Positions 46,482-56,230 of a stretch of 64,000 nucleotides of DNA are shown in pieces. The notes below the pieces were generated by a model. It saw only the letters and a list, made by a program, of their open reading frames with translations, was not told the DNA's origin and did not search any database. Source of the stretch: Sedimentibacter acidaminivorans (GTDB lineage Bacteria > Bacillota > Clostridia > Tissierellales > Sedimentibacteraceae); the NCBI RefSeq assembly GCF_017873955.1, contig NZ_JAGGKS010000004.1:186001-250000 (forward strand). The letters run 5' to 3'. A program made the translations under genes and the position numbers. Position 1 is the first letter of the stretch; every line of letters begins with the position of its first letter.

Positions 46482-47348
46482 TTATTCTCTAACATACTTA
46501 TCTTCAAGTTCGCCATACTCACCTAACCCAACTAAGTTGTTGAAATCTGGGAATGTAATCATTTTGTCAGTATAATTTGCAGTAGTTTCATCAACTTTTA
46601 AAGCTTCCATAAGGTCAAACATAGCTTTTGACACAACATAAGTTGATGCAGTTGGATATATTACTAAACTATATCCTATTTTTTCTAATTCGCTATTTTT
46701 AAGAAGTGGTGTTCTTCCACCTTCCACCATATTAGCTAATGTTGGAACTTTTATTTCATCATGAACTCTTTTCATTTCTTCTTCACTTTCCAAAGATTCA
46801 ACAAATATTACATCAGCACCTGCTGCTTCATATGCTTTAGCTCTTTTTATTGCTTCATCAATCCCTAGAACTGTTCTTGCATCTGTTCTTGCAATTATAA
46901 CAAAATCTTCATCTTTTCTAGCTGCCTTAGCTGCTTCAATTTTACCAACCATTTCATTCATGCTTACTACTTTTCTTCCAAGCATATGACCGCATCTTTT
47001 TGGAGCTACTTGATCTTCTAATTGAATAGCTGCTACTCCTGCTGCTTCATATTCCTCAACTGTTCTCATAACTGTTATTGCATTACCAAACCCAGTATCT
47101 CCATCAGCGATTACAGGAATTTTTACAGAACTTGCCATTTTTCTAGCTCTATCTAACATTTCAGTCATGCTCAACAAACCTATATCTGGTTTTCCTAATG
47201 CACTTGCTGCTTGACCATATCCTGTCATATAAACTGCTTTAAAACCTGATTTTTCTATAACTCTAGCAGTCAAAGCGTCATGTGCTCCTGGTGCTACTAA
47301 TATTTCTTTAGAATTTAATAATTGTCTTAATATAGTTGTCATTTTCAT
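46482..47348 (-). CDS. dml: 2,3-dimethylmalate lyase
   Basis: 288 aa from ATG at 47348, 7 nt behind AGGAG; the longer frame overlaps the upstream gene. Isocitrate-lyase/PEP-mutase fold: APGAHDALTARV (~18), VYMTGYGQAASALG, VIADGDTGFGNA (Mg ligand Asp, ~82) and EDQVAPKRCGHMLGRKVV (~118) with the catalytic-loop Cys. It splits (2R,3S)-2,3-dimethylmalate into propionate and pyruvate, the last pathway step. Confidence 0.93.
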   Translation of the reverse strand: MKMTTILRQLLNSKEILVAPGAHDALTARVIEKSGFKAVYMTGYGQAASALGKPDIGLLSMTEMLDRARKMASSVKIPVIADGDTGFGNAITVMRTVEEYEAAGVAAIQLEDQVAPKRCGHMLGRKVVSMNEMVGKIEAAKAARKDEDFVIIARTDARTVLGIDEAIKRAKAYEAAGADVIFVESLESEEEMKRVHDEIKVPTLANMVEGGRTPLLKNSELEKIGYSLVIYPTASTYVVSKAMFDLMEALKVDETTANYTDKMITFPDFNNLVGLGEYGELEDKYVRE

Positions 47349-47367
47349 AGTTTTACTCCTAATAATT

Positions 47368-48783
47368 TTATAATTTAAATTGTTTGCTAAGTACTTCGAA
47401 TGCATATTCACTATCAATCTGTGAAATAATACCTCCAGTATATAACAAATATTTTTCGTCGATTAATATCTTTGGATCATTTGGTAAAAGAGAAATTCCT
47501 TTATCCTTTAACGCATTTTTTATGATGTTCTTGCTTTCTTGTGGTGTTCTATAAGCAAATATGCCACCGACACCTATTATTGTTCTTACATTTCTTAAAT
47601 CTCTTCCTACAGGCATACCTGGCGAAACTCCTGTTATGGGATCAGCTACAGTTGAAATATATCCCGAATGCCTTTTTAATGCAACTTCTACTGCTGTTTC
47701 TGCTAGAAAAGTATCAAACATGTACTCTTTATCATTTTCTGCTATATGCATTGGATTTTTTTCCATGCTTTCGCAATAATTCACAAACTCTTCTAGAAGC
47801 TTATCATCTTTTATTCCTCTTTTATGGAATATTGTCTTTGGATTTACTGTATCGATTATACCCATAGCACTTACACGCATTCCTAAATTACCTTCAACAG
47901 TTCTATATGAAATTTGTTTTTCATTACTTACTATTAAGCCTATTTCTTCGTCTTCAAGATTTTCAAGACCTGGTATTACTGAGTGCACGTCAGTTGTAGC
48001 TCCACCTAAATCAACTACTATTATGTCTCCTATTCCCTTTTCAAGGTATGTTCCTTTTGCTAAGAGCTCCGAAGCCATTAGAACAGCACCTGGAGTAGGT
48101 ATAATTTTGTCATTTGTAATCTCTTCTTGTAATATGCTTAAACCCTGTGCCTTAGTAATTTGTTTTATAAATTCTCTATGAATTACATCTCTAGCTTCAT
48201 CAACTTTTAATTGATGAATAGTTGGCATGATATTAGGAACTCTAATATGTGATATATTTCCTTCTTTTAATATCCTTGCAACTTCAACTTGAGCGTTTAT
48301 GTTTCCTGCTATTACAACAACGCATTTCACTTTACTCTTAACTACTAAATATGCATTTTCTATAAGTGAAGACTCGTCACCATAATCAGTTCCACCTGCT
48401 AAAAGTATGATGTCAGGATTTATTTCCTTTAAAATATCAACTCTATATTCAGGTTGATCTTCATTGGAAACTATTTCAAGTATTTTAGAGCCTGAGTTCA
48501 TTGCTACTTCTTTTGCTGCCTTGGCTGTCACTCTTGCCATATATCCTATGGCAACCATTCTTAACCCTCCAGCTGCACTACTAGAAGAAAGCACATGTTT
48601 GGCTTCAATCTTTTCTTCGCCTAGAAGCTCTTTCATCTTATCTCGACCAGCTTTTATTCCTTGATAAACATTATCTACTGTTGTAGGCGACTGAACAGTA
48701 GCCATCAACTCACCATCTTTAAATAGTCTTTGCTTTGTATAAGTACTCCCTATATCTATTATTAGGTAGTCATAGTTACTCAT
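47368..48783 (-). CDS. MutL/GlmL-family ATPase, likely reactivase for 2-methyleneglutarate mutase
   Basis: 471 aa. ASKHA-type ATP-binding motifs IIDIGSTYTKQRLFK (8-22), LLAGGTDYGDES (~131) and IVVDLGGATTDVHSV (~262), with VGVGGIFAYRT (~402). This is the family of MutL/GlmL proteins that accompany B12-dependent glutamate mutase. The neighbouring mutase is B12-dependent, so it probably releases damaged cobamide. It starts 4 bp after mii and ends 20 bp before dml. Confidence 0.88.
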   Translation of the reverse strand: MSNYDYLIIDIGSTYTKQRLFKDGELMATVQSPTTVDNVYQGIKAGRDKMKELLGEEKIEAKHVLSSSSAAGGLRMVAIGYMARVTAKAAKEVAMNSGSKILEIVSNEDQPEYRVDILKEINPDIILLAGGTDYGDESSLIENAYLVVKSKVKCVVVIAGNINAQVEVARILKEGNISHIRVPNIMPTIHQLKVDEARDVIHREFIKQITKAQGLSILQEEITNDKIIPTPGAVLMASELLAKGTYLEKGIGDIIVVDLGGATTDVHSVIPGLENLEDEEIGLIVSNEKQISYRTVEGNLGMRVSAMGIIDTVNPKTIFHKRGIKDDKLLEEFVNYCESMEKNPMHIAENDKEYMFDTFLAETAVEVALKRHSGYISTVADPITGVSPGMPVGRDLRNVRTIIGVGGIFAYRTPQESKNIIKNALKDKGISLLPNDPKILIDEKYLLYTGGIISQIDSEYAFEVLSKQFKL

Positions 48784-48787
48784 GTAA

Positions 48788-49942
48788 TTACCTTCCTTCG
48801 ACAGTATAACAAGTTCCTTCCATTATCTTTCTAGCTGTCCTACTTATAGCTGCCTTATTTAATTTCCAAGCATCCCCTACTTTACTAGCCAAAGCGTCTA
48901 CTGTTATTACGCCTGCTGGATGACCTATTCTAAGAACACTGTCTTTTCCTCTGTTTTTTGCATTCATTGCTTCATTTACAATTGTACCTTCAATTCTTGC
49001 TGCAGCACCTGTACAAATTGTAGCTGTTCCTGCATAAGTTTTATGAACAACTTGCATAAACATCAATCTTGAAACAAAATCTGTATCATTTTCATTTATT
49101 TTCTTGCCTTTTGTAAAATCACTGTAGTCTTGCGCAGGAGAAATGAAAGCTATCATTGGAAATGCAGGTATTTCTTTAACAGCATCTTTCCAATCACTTA
49201 CTAAACCCATTAATACTGCACCTTTTCCTCTTATTTCTTCTAATGTAGCTAACAGTTTTTTGTTTTCATCAATTTGTGATGGAGTTTCTATTCCTGTCAA
49301 ATTCAAATCTTTTGCTCTTAAAAATACAACTGGGTTTGCAGCATCTACTAAGGAAACTTCTATTTCACCATATCCAGTTACATCTATTTTGTCTATAGTA
49401 TTTCCTGTTGGTAATAATTTTCCTGTTGATGATCCAGCAGTATCCGAAAAATCAATAGTAATTTCCGAACCTGTTCCAGGAACTCCTGCTATGCTATAAT
49501 CACCGGTTACTTTAGCTTTACCATTTTCTACTTCTACTCTTTCAACTAATATTTTACCTGTATTTGTGTTGTTAACTCTAACCGTTGTATAAGGTTCTTC
49601 AACTTTCACAAGTCCTTGATCTACTGCAAAAGGTCCAACACCAGCAGATATATTTCCACAGTTTCCTGAATAGTCAATTTTTGGTGCAACATATGATACT
49701 TGAGCAAATGTATAGTCTATATCTGCATCTTCTCTAGTTGCGGGTCCAATAATTGCTAATTTACTAGTTAATGGATCTGCCCCACCTAAACCATCTATTT
49801 GTCTAACATCTGGACTTCCAAATACTTTTAATATTAATTCATCTCTTTCTTGTTGGTCTTTAGGTAAGTTTTCTTCTTTAATAAAAATACCTTTACTTGT
49901 ACCCGCCCTCATAATTACTACATGAGTTTCTCTTTGTTCCAT
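48788..49942 (-). CDS. mii: 3-methylitaconate delta-isomerase
   Basis: 384 aa, PrpF-type fold of two similar halves: VIMRAGTSKGIFIKEENLP (~9-27), GGADPLTSKLAIIG (~53), APKIDYSGNCGNISAGVGPF (~90-109; Cys96-type catalytic site) and RIGHPAGVITVDA (~342). It isomerises 3-methylitaconate to 2,3-dimethylmaleate. ATG behind GAGGAACTATTATA. It lies between the mutase and the MutL-like gene. Confidence 0.92.
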   Translation of the reverse strand: MEQRETHVVIMRAGTSKGIFIKEENLPKDQQERDELILKVFGSPDVRQIDGLGGADPLTSKLAIIGPATREDADIDYTFAQVSYVAPKIDYSGNCGNISAGVGPFAVDQGLVKVEEPYTTVRVNNTNTGKILVERVEVENGKAKVTGDYSIAGVPGTGSEITIDFSDTAGSSTGKLLPTGNTIDKIDVTGYGEIEVSLVDAANPVVFLRAKDLNLTGIETPSQIDENKKLLATLEEIRGKGAVLMGLVSDWKDAVKEIPAFPMIAFISPAQDYSDFTKGKKINENDTDFVSRLMFMQVVHKTYAGTATICTGAAARIEGTIVNEAMNAKNRGKDSVLRIGHPAGVITVDALASKVGDAWKLNKAAISRTARKIMEGTCYTVEGR

Positions 49943-49983
49943 TATAATAGTTCCTCCTCAATTTAAAGCTAATAATTATTTTA

Positions 49984-51843
49984 CTATTTATTTTTTTTAT
50001 TAGCTAAACTTTCATCTACCCATTTTACAAATTCATCAAGATCAGTACCAGGTCCAAAGAATTCATCAACACCAAGGAAACCTGCGCCTTCATCTTTGAT
50101 TTTCTTTTCAAACATAGCATGGTCTTCTTCTTTTTCAGCAATCCTTCCACCAGCAATTACTAAAACTTCATCTCTTAGACCAAGCTCCTTTAATCTACTT
50201 TCTACTCTTGGGAATAATGTCATTCCTAATCCAAGTAGATTACTTACTCCTACTACACTAGCCTTAGTTTCTGCAACTACATCAGCTACTGTTTCTGGCA
50301 AATTCATACCTCTTAAAAATATTACTTCATATCCAGCTTTTTGAAAAGCTTCCTTAACCATGTTAATTCCAACAACATGAGCATCTGCTCCTACCGTTGC
50401 TAATACTACCTTATCTTTTTTTGTTACTACGTAATCTTGTGGCACTTCAACATCTTCCTTAGTAACTGGCATATACTTCTCATCTACCCCTAATGGAGTA
50501 TAGTTTGGAAGATATCTTCTGATACCATCTTTATCTCTATGAGTTTTAACAAACCTCTTAAGATCCCATCCACCAGCTCTAGGTGTATCAAGAATACCAC
50601 TCTTACCTGCTTCTACAATTAAATCTATAAGTTCATGCTCATCATATTGATTCCAGAACTCCACATTTATATCTTCAGGTTTTAACATCTTGTCTTTATT
50701 TAATGCTGCGGTTAATACTGCCATTGCTTCAGCTTTGATTTCTTCTTTTCTTTCATCTATAAATGAATCATGAATATCTACTTTATATGTTCCTTCAAAT
50801 ACATTTTGTGAAGCCCATATAGCTTTAGCCATTGATTCACCTGTAGGAATTCCTACATTTTCTGCAGCCTTAGGTCTATAGAAGTTAGCTCCTGCAAGTT
50901 TTGCAGAAACTGCCATTCTAGCAAAATGTGCTTGCTCTGCTATAAGATCTGCTGGTGGATTTTGGAATGTTTCAGGAACAGCTATAATAAATTCACTCCA
51001 TATAGTTTCTCTAAAAGCTTTAACTAATGCTAAATCAGCAAGAATATTAATTCCAGCTACATTCATTTGAATAGCGCTTAATGCTCTGTCCAATCCAGCT
51101 TTAACTGCTAATCCTTCAGATAATAAACACATAGCTAATGCCATACCATCTGTACCCATAATGTTGTTTATATGCTTATGAGTATCAAGTTGAACAAATA
51201 TATTATTTTCTGCACATATTTGAATTGCCTTAAGTCCATTCACTACTTTTGTTCTAAAATCATGAATTCCTCTTCCACCAAAGTGAACGTGAATAACTGG
51301 TCCTAAATCTGTACCATCAAATCCAGCTATAAGTCCATTTAATATATTAATATGTGTTGTATCACCTGTAGCATTTATTCTTATTGGATGTTTTGAGCCT
51401 CCGCCCATTTGAACGTATTCTCTTTCTCCAGCAGGTGTAATTCCACCTTTACCTCTTGATTGTTCAATTAATTCTATTCCATCAAGCGGGTCTATATGTC
51501 TTGTAGCTTCAGAGTGTACAAAATGGAATAATGTTGTTCCATGTTTTTCAGCCATGTCATACATATATTGTGATTCCTTATATGTTTCTTCAGCACTGTT
51601 TCTTCCAAGTATAGGATTTAAAATAGGATTTCCAGTTTTTACAGCCTGTCTTCCAAGTTCAGCTATTCTATAACCACTTCTAACTACACCATTAACTTCT
51701 CTTGGATAAGGATCAGGCAATCCTTGAACATCTCCATTTTCATCAACATATGGCATTTTTACTCCAAATGCTTTTTCATATGCTTTTATTCTATCAATAT
51801 CTTCTTTGATGATTCTTTCTGTATTTGGTCTTGCTTTAGCCAT
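49984..51843 (-). CDS. mgm: 2-methyleneglutarate mutase
   Basis: 619 aa. A TIM-barrel N-terminal part (~50-480; [33 protein letters not shown]) and a C-terminal cobalamin-binding domain with [13 protein letters not shown] (~484, the DxHxxG base-off motif, His ligand) and [14 protein letters not shown]. It carries out the coenzyme B12 carbon-skeleton rearrangement of 2-methyleneglutarate to 3-methylitaconate. The start codon overlaps the stop of dmdB by one base. Confidence 0.94.
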   Translation of the reverse strand: MAKARPNTERIIKEDIDRIKAYEKAFGVKMPYVDENGDVQGLPDPYPREVNGVVRSGYRIAELGRQAVKTGNPILNPILGRNSAEETYKESQYMYDMAEKHGTTLFHFVHSEATRHIDPLDGIELIEQSRGKGGITPAGEREYVQMGGGSKHPIRINATGDTTHINILNGLIAGFDGTDLGPVIHVHFGGRGIHDFRTKVVNGLKAIQICAENNIFVQLDTHKHINNIMGTDGMALAMCLLSEGLAVKAGLDRALSAIQMNVAGINILADLALVKAFRETIWSEFIIAVPETFQNPPADLIAEQAHFARMAVSAKLAGANFYRPKAAENVGIPTGESMAKAIWASQNVFEGTYKVDIHDSFIDERKEEIKAEAMAVLTAALNKDKMLKPEDINVEFWNQYDEHELIDLIVEAGKSGILDTPRAGGWDLKRFVKTHRDKDGIRRYLPNYTPLGVDEKYMPVTKEDVEVPQDYVVTKKDKVVLATVGADAHVVGINMVKEAFQKAGYEVIFLRGMNLPETVADVVAETKASVVGVSNLLGLGMTLFPRVESRLKELGLRDEVLVIAGGRIAEKEEDHAMFEKKIKDEGAGFLGVDEFFGPGTDLDEFVKWVDESLANKKNK

Positions 51844-52361
51844 TATAGGGCACCTCTTTCAACTAATTTATTTCTTACTTTATTAATCAAGCCACCTGCT
51901 TGTAAAGTTTCCAGTGTAGTTTCTGATAAACTATTAAGAACATATTTATTTTGTGTTCTAAGATTTGTTATTGTACTGTTTACTAAATCAACATCAAATT
52001 CATCATCTTCTTTTGATTCACTTTTTATTTTATCTATATATTCACAAACTACCACAGGAAGACCTATATTAATAGCATTTTTTCTAAAAATCCTTCCAAA
52101 TGACTTAGCAATTACAGCTCCAACTCCTGCACTTTTTAAAGCAACAGGAGCTTGTTCTCTACTTGAACCACATCCAAAGTTATCATCTGCAATTATTATG
52201 TCACCTGATTTTACAAGATTTGCAAAATCAGGAATAATACTTCCGCAAAGTGCTACTTTCTTAAGCTCCTCAACTGGATATGACATAGCATATCCAGGGA
52301 GAATTTGATCAGTATCTACATTTTCATTTAACAAAAATGCTTTCCCTTTTATATTACCCAT
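51843..52361 (-). CDS. dmdB: 2,3-dimethylmalate dehydratase, small subunit
   Basis: 172 aa, LeuD/aconitase swivel-domain protein: [33 protein letters not shown] (~54-73) is the family signature. Pairs with DmdA. It starts 4 bp after dmdA. Confidence 0.93.
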   Translation of the reverse strand: MGNIKGKAFLLNENVDTDQILPGYAMSYPVEELKKVALCGSIIPDFANLVKSGDIIIADDNFGCGSSREQAPVALKSAGVGAVIAKSFGRIFRKNAINIGLPVVVCEYIDKIKSESKEDDEFDVDLVNSTITNLRTQNKYVLNSLSETTLETLQAGGLINKVRNKLVERGAL

Positions 52362-52365
52362 TTTA

Positions 52366-53571
52366 TTAACCCTCCAATGGAATTACAGTTCCAGGACTAG
52401 TTATATATCCCATTACTGCACTTTCAGCTACTGTTCTAGGTGAAGCTAAATATATTTTAGCTTCTTTATGTCCCATCCTACCTGGGAAATTTCTATTTGT
52501 AGTGGATATAGCTACATCTTCTTTTGCAAGCAACCCTTGGTGAGCTCCAAAGCAAGGACCACATCCTGGATTAGTAACTATTGCTCCTGATTCTCTAAAT
52601 ATTTTAGTTAACCCTTCTTCTTCCATCCTATCTAATATCTTTTTCGAAGCAGGTACTATTATCATATTTACACCTTTATCAACTTTTTTACCTTTTAACA
52701 CCTCAGCAGCTACCTTCATGTCAGAATATCTTCCATTTGTACAGCTTCCAATAACAGCCTGATTAATTTTCTGACCCTTAATCTCACTAATAGGTTTAAC
52801 ATTTCCAGGTGATGAAGGGCATGCTGCAACTGGAACTAAATCTGAAGCATTTATACAATACGTTTCTTTAACTTGACCAATCTCTTCTTCTCCTTGGTCT
52901 ATATAACCTATCATAGCACCCATTTCAATCATCATATTTGCTATAGTCATCTTCTCATCATTTTTCAATCCAAGAATAGTGCTTCCACTAAATATTACTG
53001 CTTTGTCTATAAAACCATTTGTTCCAAATTTTCCTATAACATATAATATAATATCTTTTGCATATACACCAGGAGATAATTCTCCATCAATATTTATAAG
53101 ATATGTTTCAGGAACTTCTAAGTCAATCTCACCAAGTGCCATAACAGCTGCCATTTCTGTTGATCCAACTGGTATTGCAACTACTCCATAAGCTCCAGCT
53201 GTACAAGTGTGAGAATCTGCACCTACTATAATATCACCTTTTTTATATAGGTTTTCTTCATGCACTATTTGATGAATAACCCCTTCTGCTCTTCCATAAA
53301 TTTTTGATCCATATTCATTACAAAACTCATGTATTGCTCTATGTTGAATTCTTGAGTCTACTGAGGAACATGGAATATTATGATCTAGTACAAATACTAC
53401 TTTTTCTTTATCATAAACTTCTTTAACACCAATTTTATTAAATTGTTCTACTGCTATAGGGCCAGTAACATCATGAGCTATAACTAAGTCAACTTTTACA
53501 CTTAATTCTTCACCCACTTTTACAACTTCTTTATTCGACTTTTTAGCAATGATTTTTTCTATAATATTCAT
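52366..53571 (-). CDS. dmdA: 2,3-dimethylmalate dehydratase, large subunit
   Basis: 401 aa from ATG at 53571, 7 nt from AGGTG; the GTG three codons upstream overlaps that ribosome site. LeuC-like [4Fe-4S] hydro-lyase: DHNIPCSSVDSRIQHRAIHE (~65-84), GADSHTCTAGAYG (~116), GSCTNGR (Cys ~278) and NPGCGPCFGAHQG (two Cys ~338/341) supply the three cluster ligands. With DmdB it hydrates 2,3-dimethylmaleate. Confidence 0.93.
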   Translation of the reverse strand: MNIIEKIIAKKSNKEVVKVGEELSVKVDLVIAHDVTGPIAVEQFNKIGVKEVYDKEKVVFVLDHNIPCSSVDSRIQHRAIHEFCNEYGSKIYGRAEGVIHQIVHEENLYKKGDIIVGADSHTCTAGAYGVVAIPVGSTEMAAVMALGEIDLEVPETYLINIDGELSPGVYAKDIILYVIGKFGTNGFIDKAVIFSGSTILGLKNDEKMTIANMMIEMGAMIGYIDQGEEEIGQVKETYCINASDLVPVAACPSSPGNVKPISEIKGQKINQAVIGSCTNGRYSDMKVAAEVLKGKKVDKGVNMIIVPASKKILDRMEEEGLTKIFRESGAIVTNPGCGPCFGAHQGLLAKEDVAISTTNRNFPGRMGHKEAKIYLASPRTVAESAVMGYITSPGTVIPLEG

Positions 53572-53587
53572 TAACTTCACCTACTTT

Positions 53588-54994
53588 CTATTCTTCAATT
53601 AGAACGATACCTAATTTATTTGCTACATCAACAGCGTCTTGTCGGGATGGACTTGCATCTCTAAGAACTAATCTTCCTCCACCTCTATTCAACGCATCTA
53701 CCATGTATGTCCCTTCATCAGTATATATAGTAACTCTTTGAACTTGATATTCTTCATCCTTAACTATTTCTACTTCAATTTTTTCTTTTTCAACAAGTTC
53801 CATTACTTCCTTATACATTTTACCATCAGCCGTAGATGAACCATAAACAGCGCCCATTAATACTCCAGGAACATTTATTCCTCTACGAGCAAATAATTCA
53901 GGATAAAGCTCTATTTTTACTTTATTAATTTTACCTTTTGTTAAGAAGTGTGCTATTCTTCCTGTATTTGTTGGAGAACCAACGGCTTGGCTACTTCCAC
54001 CTACAACAGCTTCTCCCAAAGTATTAGTGATTGGTCTAGAACCTTCTGCTAATCTTTTTGCTATTTCTTTTGCTTTAACAAGTGTTTTATCAATATTTTC
54101 TTTTTCTTCATCCTTAATTGTTTGATCTATAAGTTTTTCTACTGGTTCTTTAGTTTTAAAGAATGGTTGCATAAATTCTACTACAGTAGGAACTATAGTT
54201 TTTCCTGAAATAGGATGAACTTCCGTTGCCATAGCTAACATTACATCAATAGGTACATTAACCTCTATGTCTGTACGTACTGCTAATCCTGCTGACATTG
54301 TACCAACTAATATAGCGCCTCCAATATGTGTTGCACAAAGTGCTGGAACCATAACTCGAGGGGTACATGGAACTGCTATTGTTGGTGAAATCGCCATAAC
54401 CATTGCACGTTCTGTAGCTTTTGGACTTCCTTCATACAACTCAACTGTTGCTGCTGCAACTGCTGCCGCACCAGCTCCAAAGCCCTCCATGTTACATCCT
54501 GTTGTAATTTTTCCTACTCTGAACATTGAACCAACTTTTAATAATATTGCTGCAACTTCTGCTACTTTAGTTCTTTCATATCCTGTATCAAACATAGCTC
54601 TTATAAATCCAGTATATGGACATGAATCACCAGTACCAGCACATGGATTTAATCCTAAGCTATGGTTGCCTGTTTGCGCTGCAATAGTATTTACCAAAGC
54701 TCTATCAACAAATTCATCTTTAAATAACTTTGTTCCTTCAATATTATTTAATTGTGCTGCAGTAGTTCCAAGTAACAAACTACTTCCAGTAGTCAATCCT
54801 ATTTCTACAGCATTTAAATTATGCTCAAATTCTTTTAATACTTCTTCTAATATTTCCTCTTTTGTTTTTCCTGTTTGAATTTCTGTCTCTGCTAATACAA
54901 CATCAACGAATCTTAATTTGTTTTTATCTGCTATTTCCACTATCTCACTTAGTGTCAATGGCATTTTTTCTTTAATCATATCTGTGATGTTCAT
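53588..54994 (-). CDS. hmd: 2-(hydroxymethyl)glutarate dehydratase, serine-dehydratase-like
   Basis: 468 aa. L-serine dehydratase alpha-like domain with cysteines for a [4Fe-4S] cluster: NPCAGTGDSCPYTGFIRAMF (~114-133), KITTGCNMEGFGAGAAAVAA (~160-179), SPTIAVPCTPRVMVPALC (~205-222). In the E. barkeri scheme such an enzyme is predicted to dehydrate 2-(hydroxymethyl)glutarate to 2-methyleneglutarate. It lies 2 bp after hgd and 16 bp before dmdA. Activity rests on homology and context. Confidence 0.88.
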   Translation of the reverse strand: MNITDMIKEKMPLTLSEIVEIADKNKLRFVDVVLAETEIQTGKTKEEILEEVLKEFEHNLNAVEIGLTTGSSLLLGTTAAQLNNIEGTKLFKDEFVDRALVNTIAAQTGNHSLGLNPCAGTGDSCPYTGFIRAMFDTGYERTKVAEVAAILLKVGSMFRVGKITTGCNMEGFGAGAAAVAAATVELYEGSPKATERAMVMAISPTIAVPCTPRVMVPALCATHIGGAILVGTMSAGLAVRTDIEVNVPIDVMLAMATEVHPISGKTIVPTVVEFMQPFFKTKEPVEKLIDQTIKDEEKENIDKTLVKAKEIAKRLAEGSRPITNTLGEAVVGGSSQAVGSPTNTGRIAHFLTKGKINKVKIELYPELFARRGINVPGVLMGAVYGSSTADGKMYKEVMELVEKEKIEVEIVKDEEYQVQRVTIYTDEGTYMVDALNRGGGRLVLRDASPSRQDAVDVANKLGIVLIEE

Positions 54995-54996
54995 AA

Positions 54997-55890
54997 CTAA
55001 ACTTCCTCTCTTACTTCAATATTTCCCAATTCTTCATATACTTTTATTACTGCTGAAATATCTTCAGTACCTAATCCTTTAGCTCTTGCAACTTCATACA
55101 TTTGTTGAGCTACATTTCCAACAAGTAATGGCATTTTCAAATCTTTAGCTGTATCTACAGCAAGTTGTAAATCTTTATATTGTAAATCAGTAGAAAAACC
55201 AGGTGTAAAATTGCCTTTTGCTATAAAGTTTTTATACTTTGCAGTTAATGCATATGATGATCCAGAACTTTGACTAATAATATCATACATTACTTCAGGT
55301 TTTAGCCCTGCCTTTACACCTAATGCAAGTGCTTCTGATACTGCTACCATATTAATTCCTAATAAAAGGTTATTTACTAATTTCATTGTATCACCTGCTC
55401 CAATATCACCAACATGAGATACTTTTGTACCTATGCAACTCAATACAGGTAGTGCTTTATTAAATGTCTCTTCATCTCCGCCAACCATAATTGTTAAAGT
55501 ACCTTTTTGTGCTCCAGCTAATCCACCACTTACCGGCGCATCTAATACCTTTACACCTTTTTCACTAGCTTTTTTAGCGATGTTTTGTATAGTTTTAGGC
55601 GTTATACTACTTAAGTCAATATAAATAGTACCTTCCTTAGCGCCTTCTAAAATACCACCCTTGCCTGTAACTACACCTTCAACTATTTGTGAATTAGGAA
55701 GAGAAGTAAATACTATATCTGACCCCGAAGCTACTTCTGAAGCACTCTGTCCTTCTTCTGCTCCCATTTCCTTTAATTCATTTACAGCATCTTTGTTTAA
55801 ATCAGAAACTTTAAGATTATAACCCTTTTTAATTAAATTAGTAGCCATATTTTTACCCATAACTCCTAACCCTATAAAACCTATTTTCAT
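54997..55890 (-). CDS. hgd: 2-(hydroxymethyl)glutarate dehydrogenase
   Basis: 297 aa, 3-hydroxyisobutyrate/phosphogluconate dehydrogenase family: KIGFIGLGVMGKNMATNLIK (2-21, NAD-binding), DAPVSGGLAGAQKGTL (~116-131, substrate site), and DTMKLVNNLLLGINM with the catalytic Lys (~170). It reduces 2-formylglutarate with NADH. First gene of the long operon; ATG behind AGGAGG; sigma-54 promoter 58-74 bp upstream. Confidence 0.93.
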   Translation of the reverse strand: MKIGFIGLGVMGKNMATNLIKKGYNLKVSDLNKDAVNELKEMGAEEGQSASEVASGSDIVFTSLPNSQIVEGVVTGKGGILEGAKEGTIYIDLSSITPKTIQNIAKKASEKGVKVLDAPVSGGLAGAQKGTLTIMVGGDEETFNKALPVLSCIGTKVSHVGDIGAGDTMKLVNNLLLGINMVAVSEALALGVKAGLKPEVMYDIISQSSGSSYALTAKYKNFIAKGNFTPGFSTDLQYKDLQLAVDTAKDLKMPLLVGNVAQQMYEVARAKGLGTEDISAVIKVYEELGNIEVREEV

Positions 55891-55947
55891 TTTGTTTCCT
55901 CCTATTTTTTATAACATTATATTCTTTATTATACATTATATATTTAT

Positions 55948-55964
55948 AGCAATTTTCATGCCAA
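55948..55964 (-). promoter_or_regulatory. sigma-54 promoter of the hgd...mcp operon
   Basis: Minus strand TTGGCATG-AAAA-TTGCT, a near-perfect -24/-12 element with GG and GC 12 bp apart. Start point expected near 55937. Confidence 0.88.
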
Positions 55965-56013
55965 CTTCACGCCCTGTTTAACAGGGTAAAATAGCAACTG
56001 TTTTACCCTTAAT

Positions 56014-56112
56014 GTTTCAAAATTGAAATGCTTTTTCTAAAATATTCGCTAAAATAGAGAGAAAAGCAATTCTAAAGCATTTCAAATTTGAAACGAATGT
56101 TCAGTTTTGAAA
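56014..56112. promoter_or_regulatory. three upstream activator sites for the hgd operon
   Basis: TTTCAAAATTGAAA (56015-56028), TTTCAAATTTGAAA (56080-56093, perfect palindrome) and GTTCAGTTTTGAAA (56099-56112). Centres are 65 and 19 bp apart, 60-144 bp upstream of the -24 box. The last two also form a 19-bp-arm inverted repeat (56068-56086 / 56106-56124), which could fold in RNA. Confidence 0.78.
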
Positions 56113-56128
56113 TGCTTTAGAATTACAT

Positions 56129-56161
56129 AAAATAGAAGCGTACATAGTACACTTCTATTTT
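56129..56161 (-). terminator. terminator of the ndh-EIIC operon
   Basis: AAAATAGAAG / CTTCTATTTT stem with an inner GTAC-ATA-GTAC hairpin, downstream of the membrane protein gene. Confidence 0.75.
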
Positions 56162-56230
56162 ACTTGAGCACTATTTAAATTTTTATTTACTAATAGCAGC
56201 TAAAAGATTGATTAATACGAAACTTTCCAA

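Noticed and set aside
56068-56124. Inverted repeat with 19-bp arms read as a terminator or RNA switch
   Set aside because: No clear T-run follows on the minus strand, and its arms contain the activator sites. An RNA role is not excluded, but the site array explains it better.
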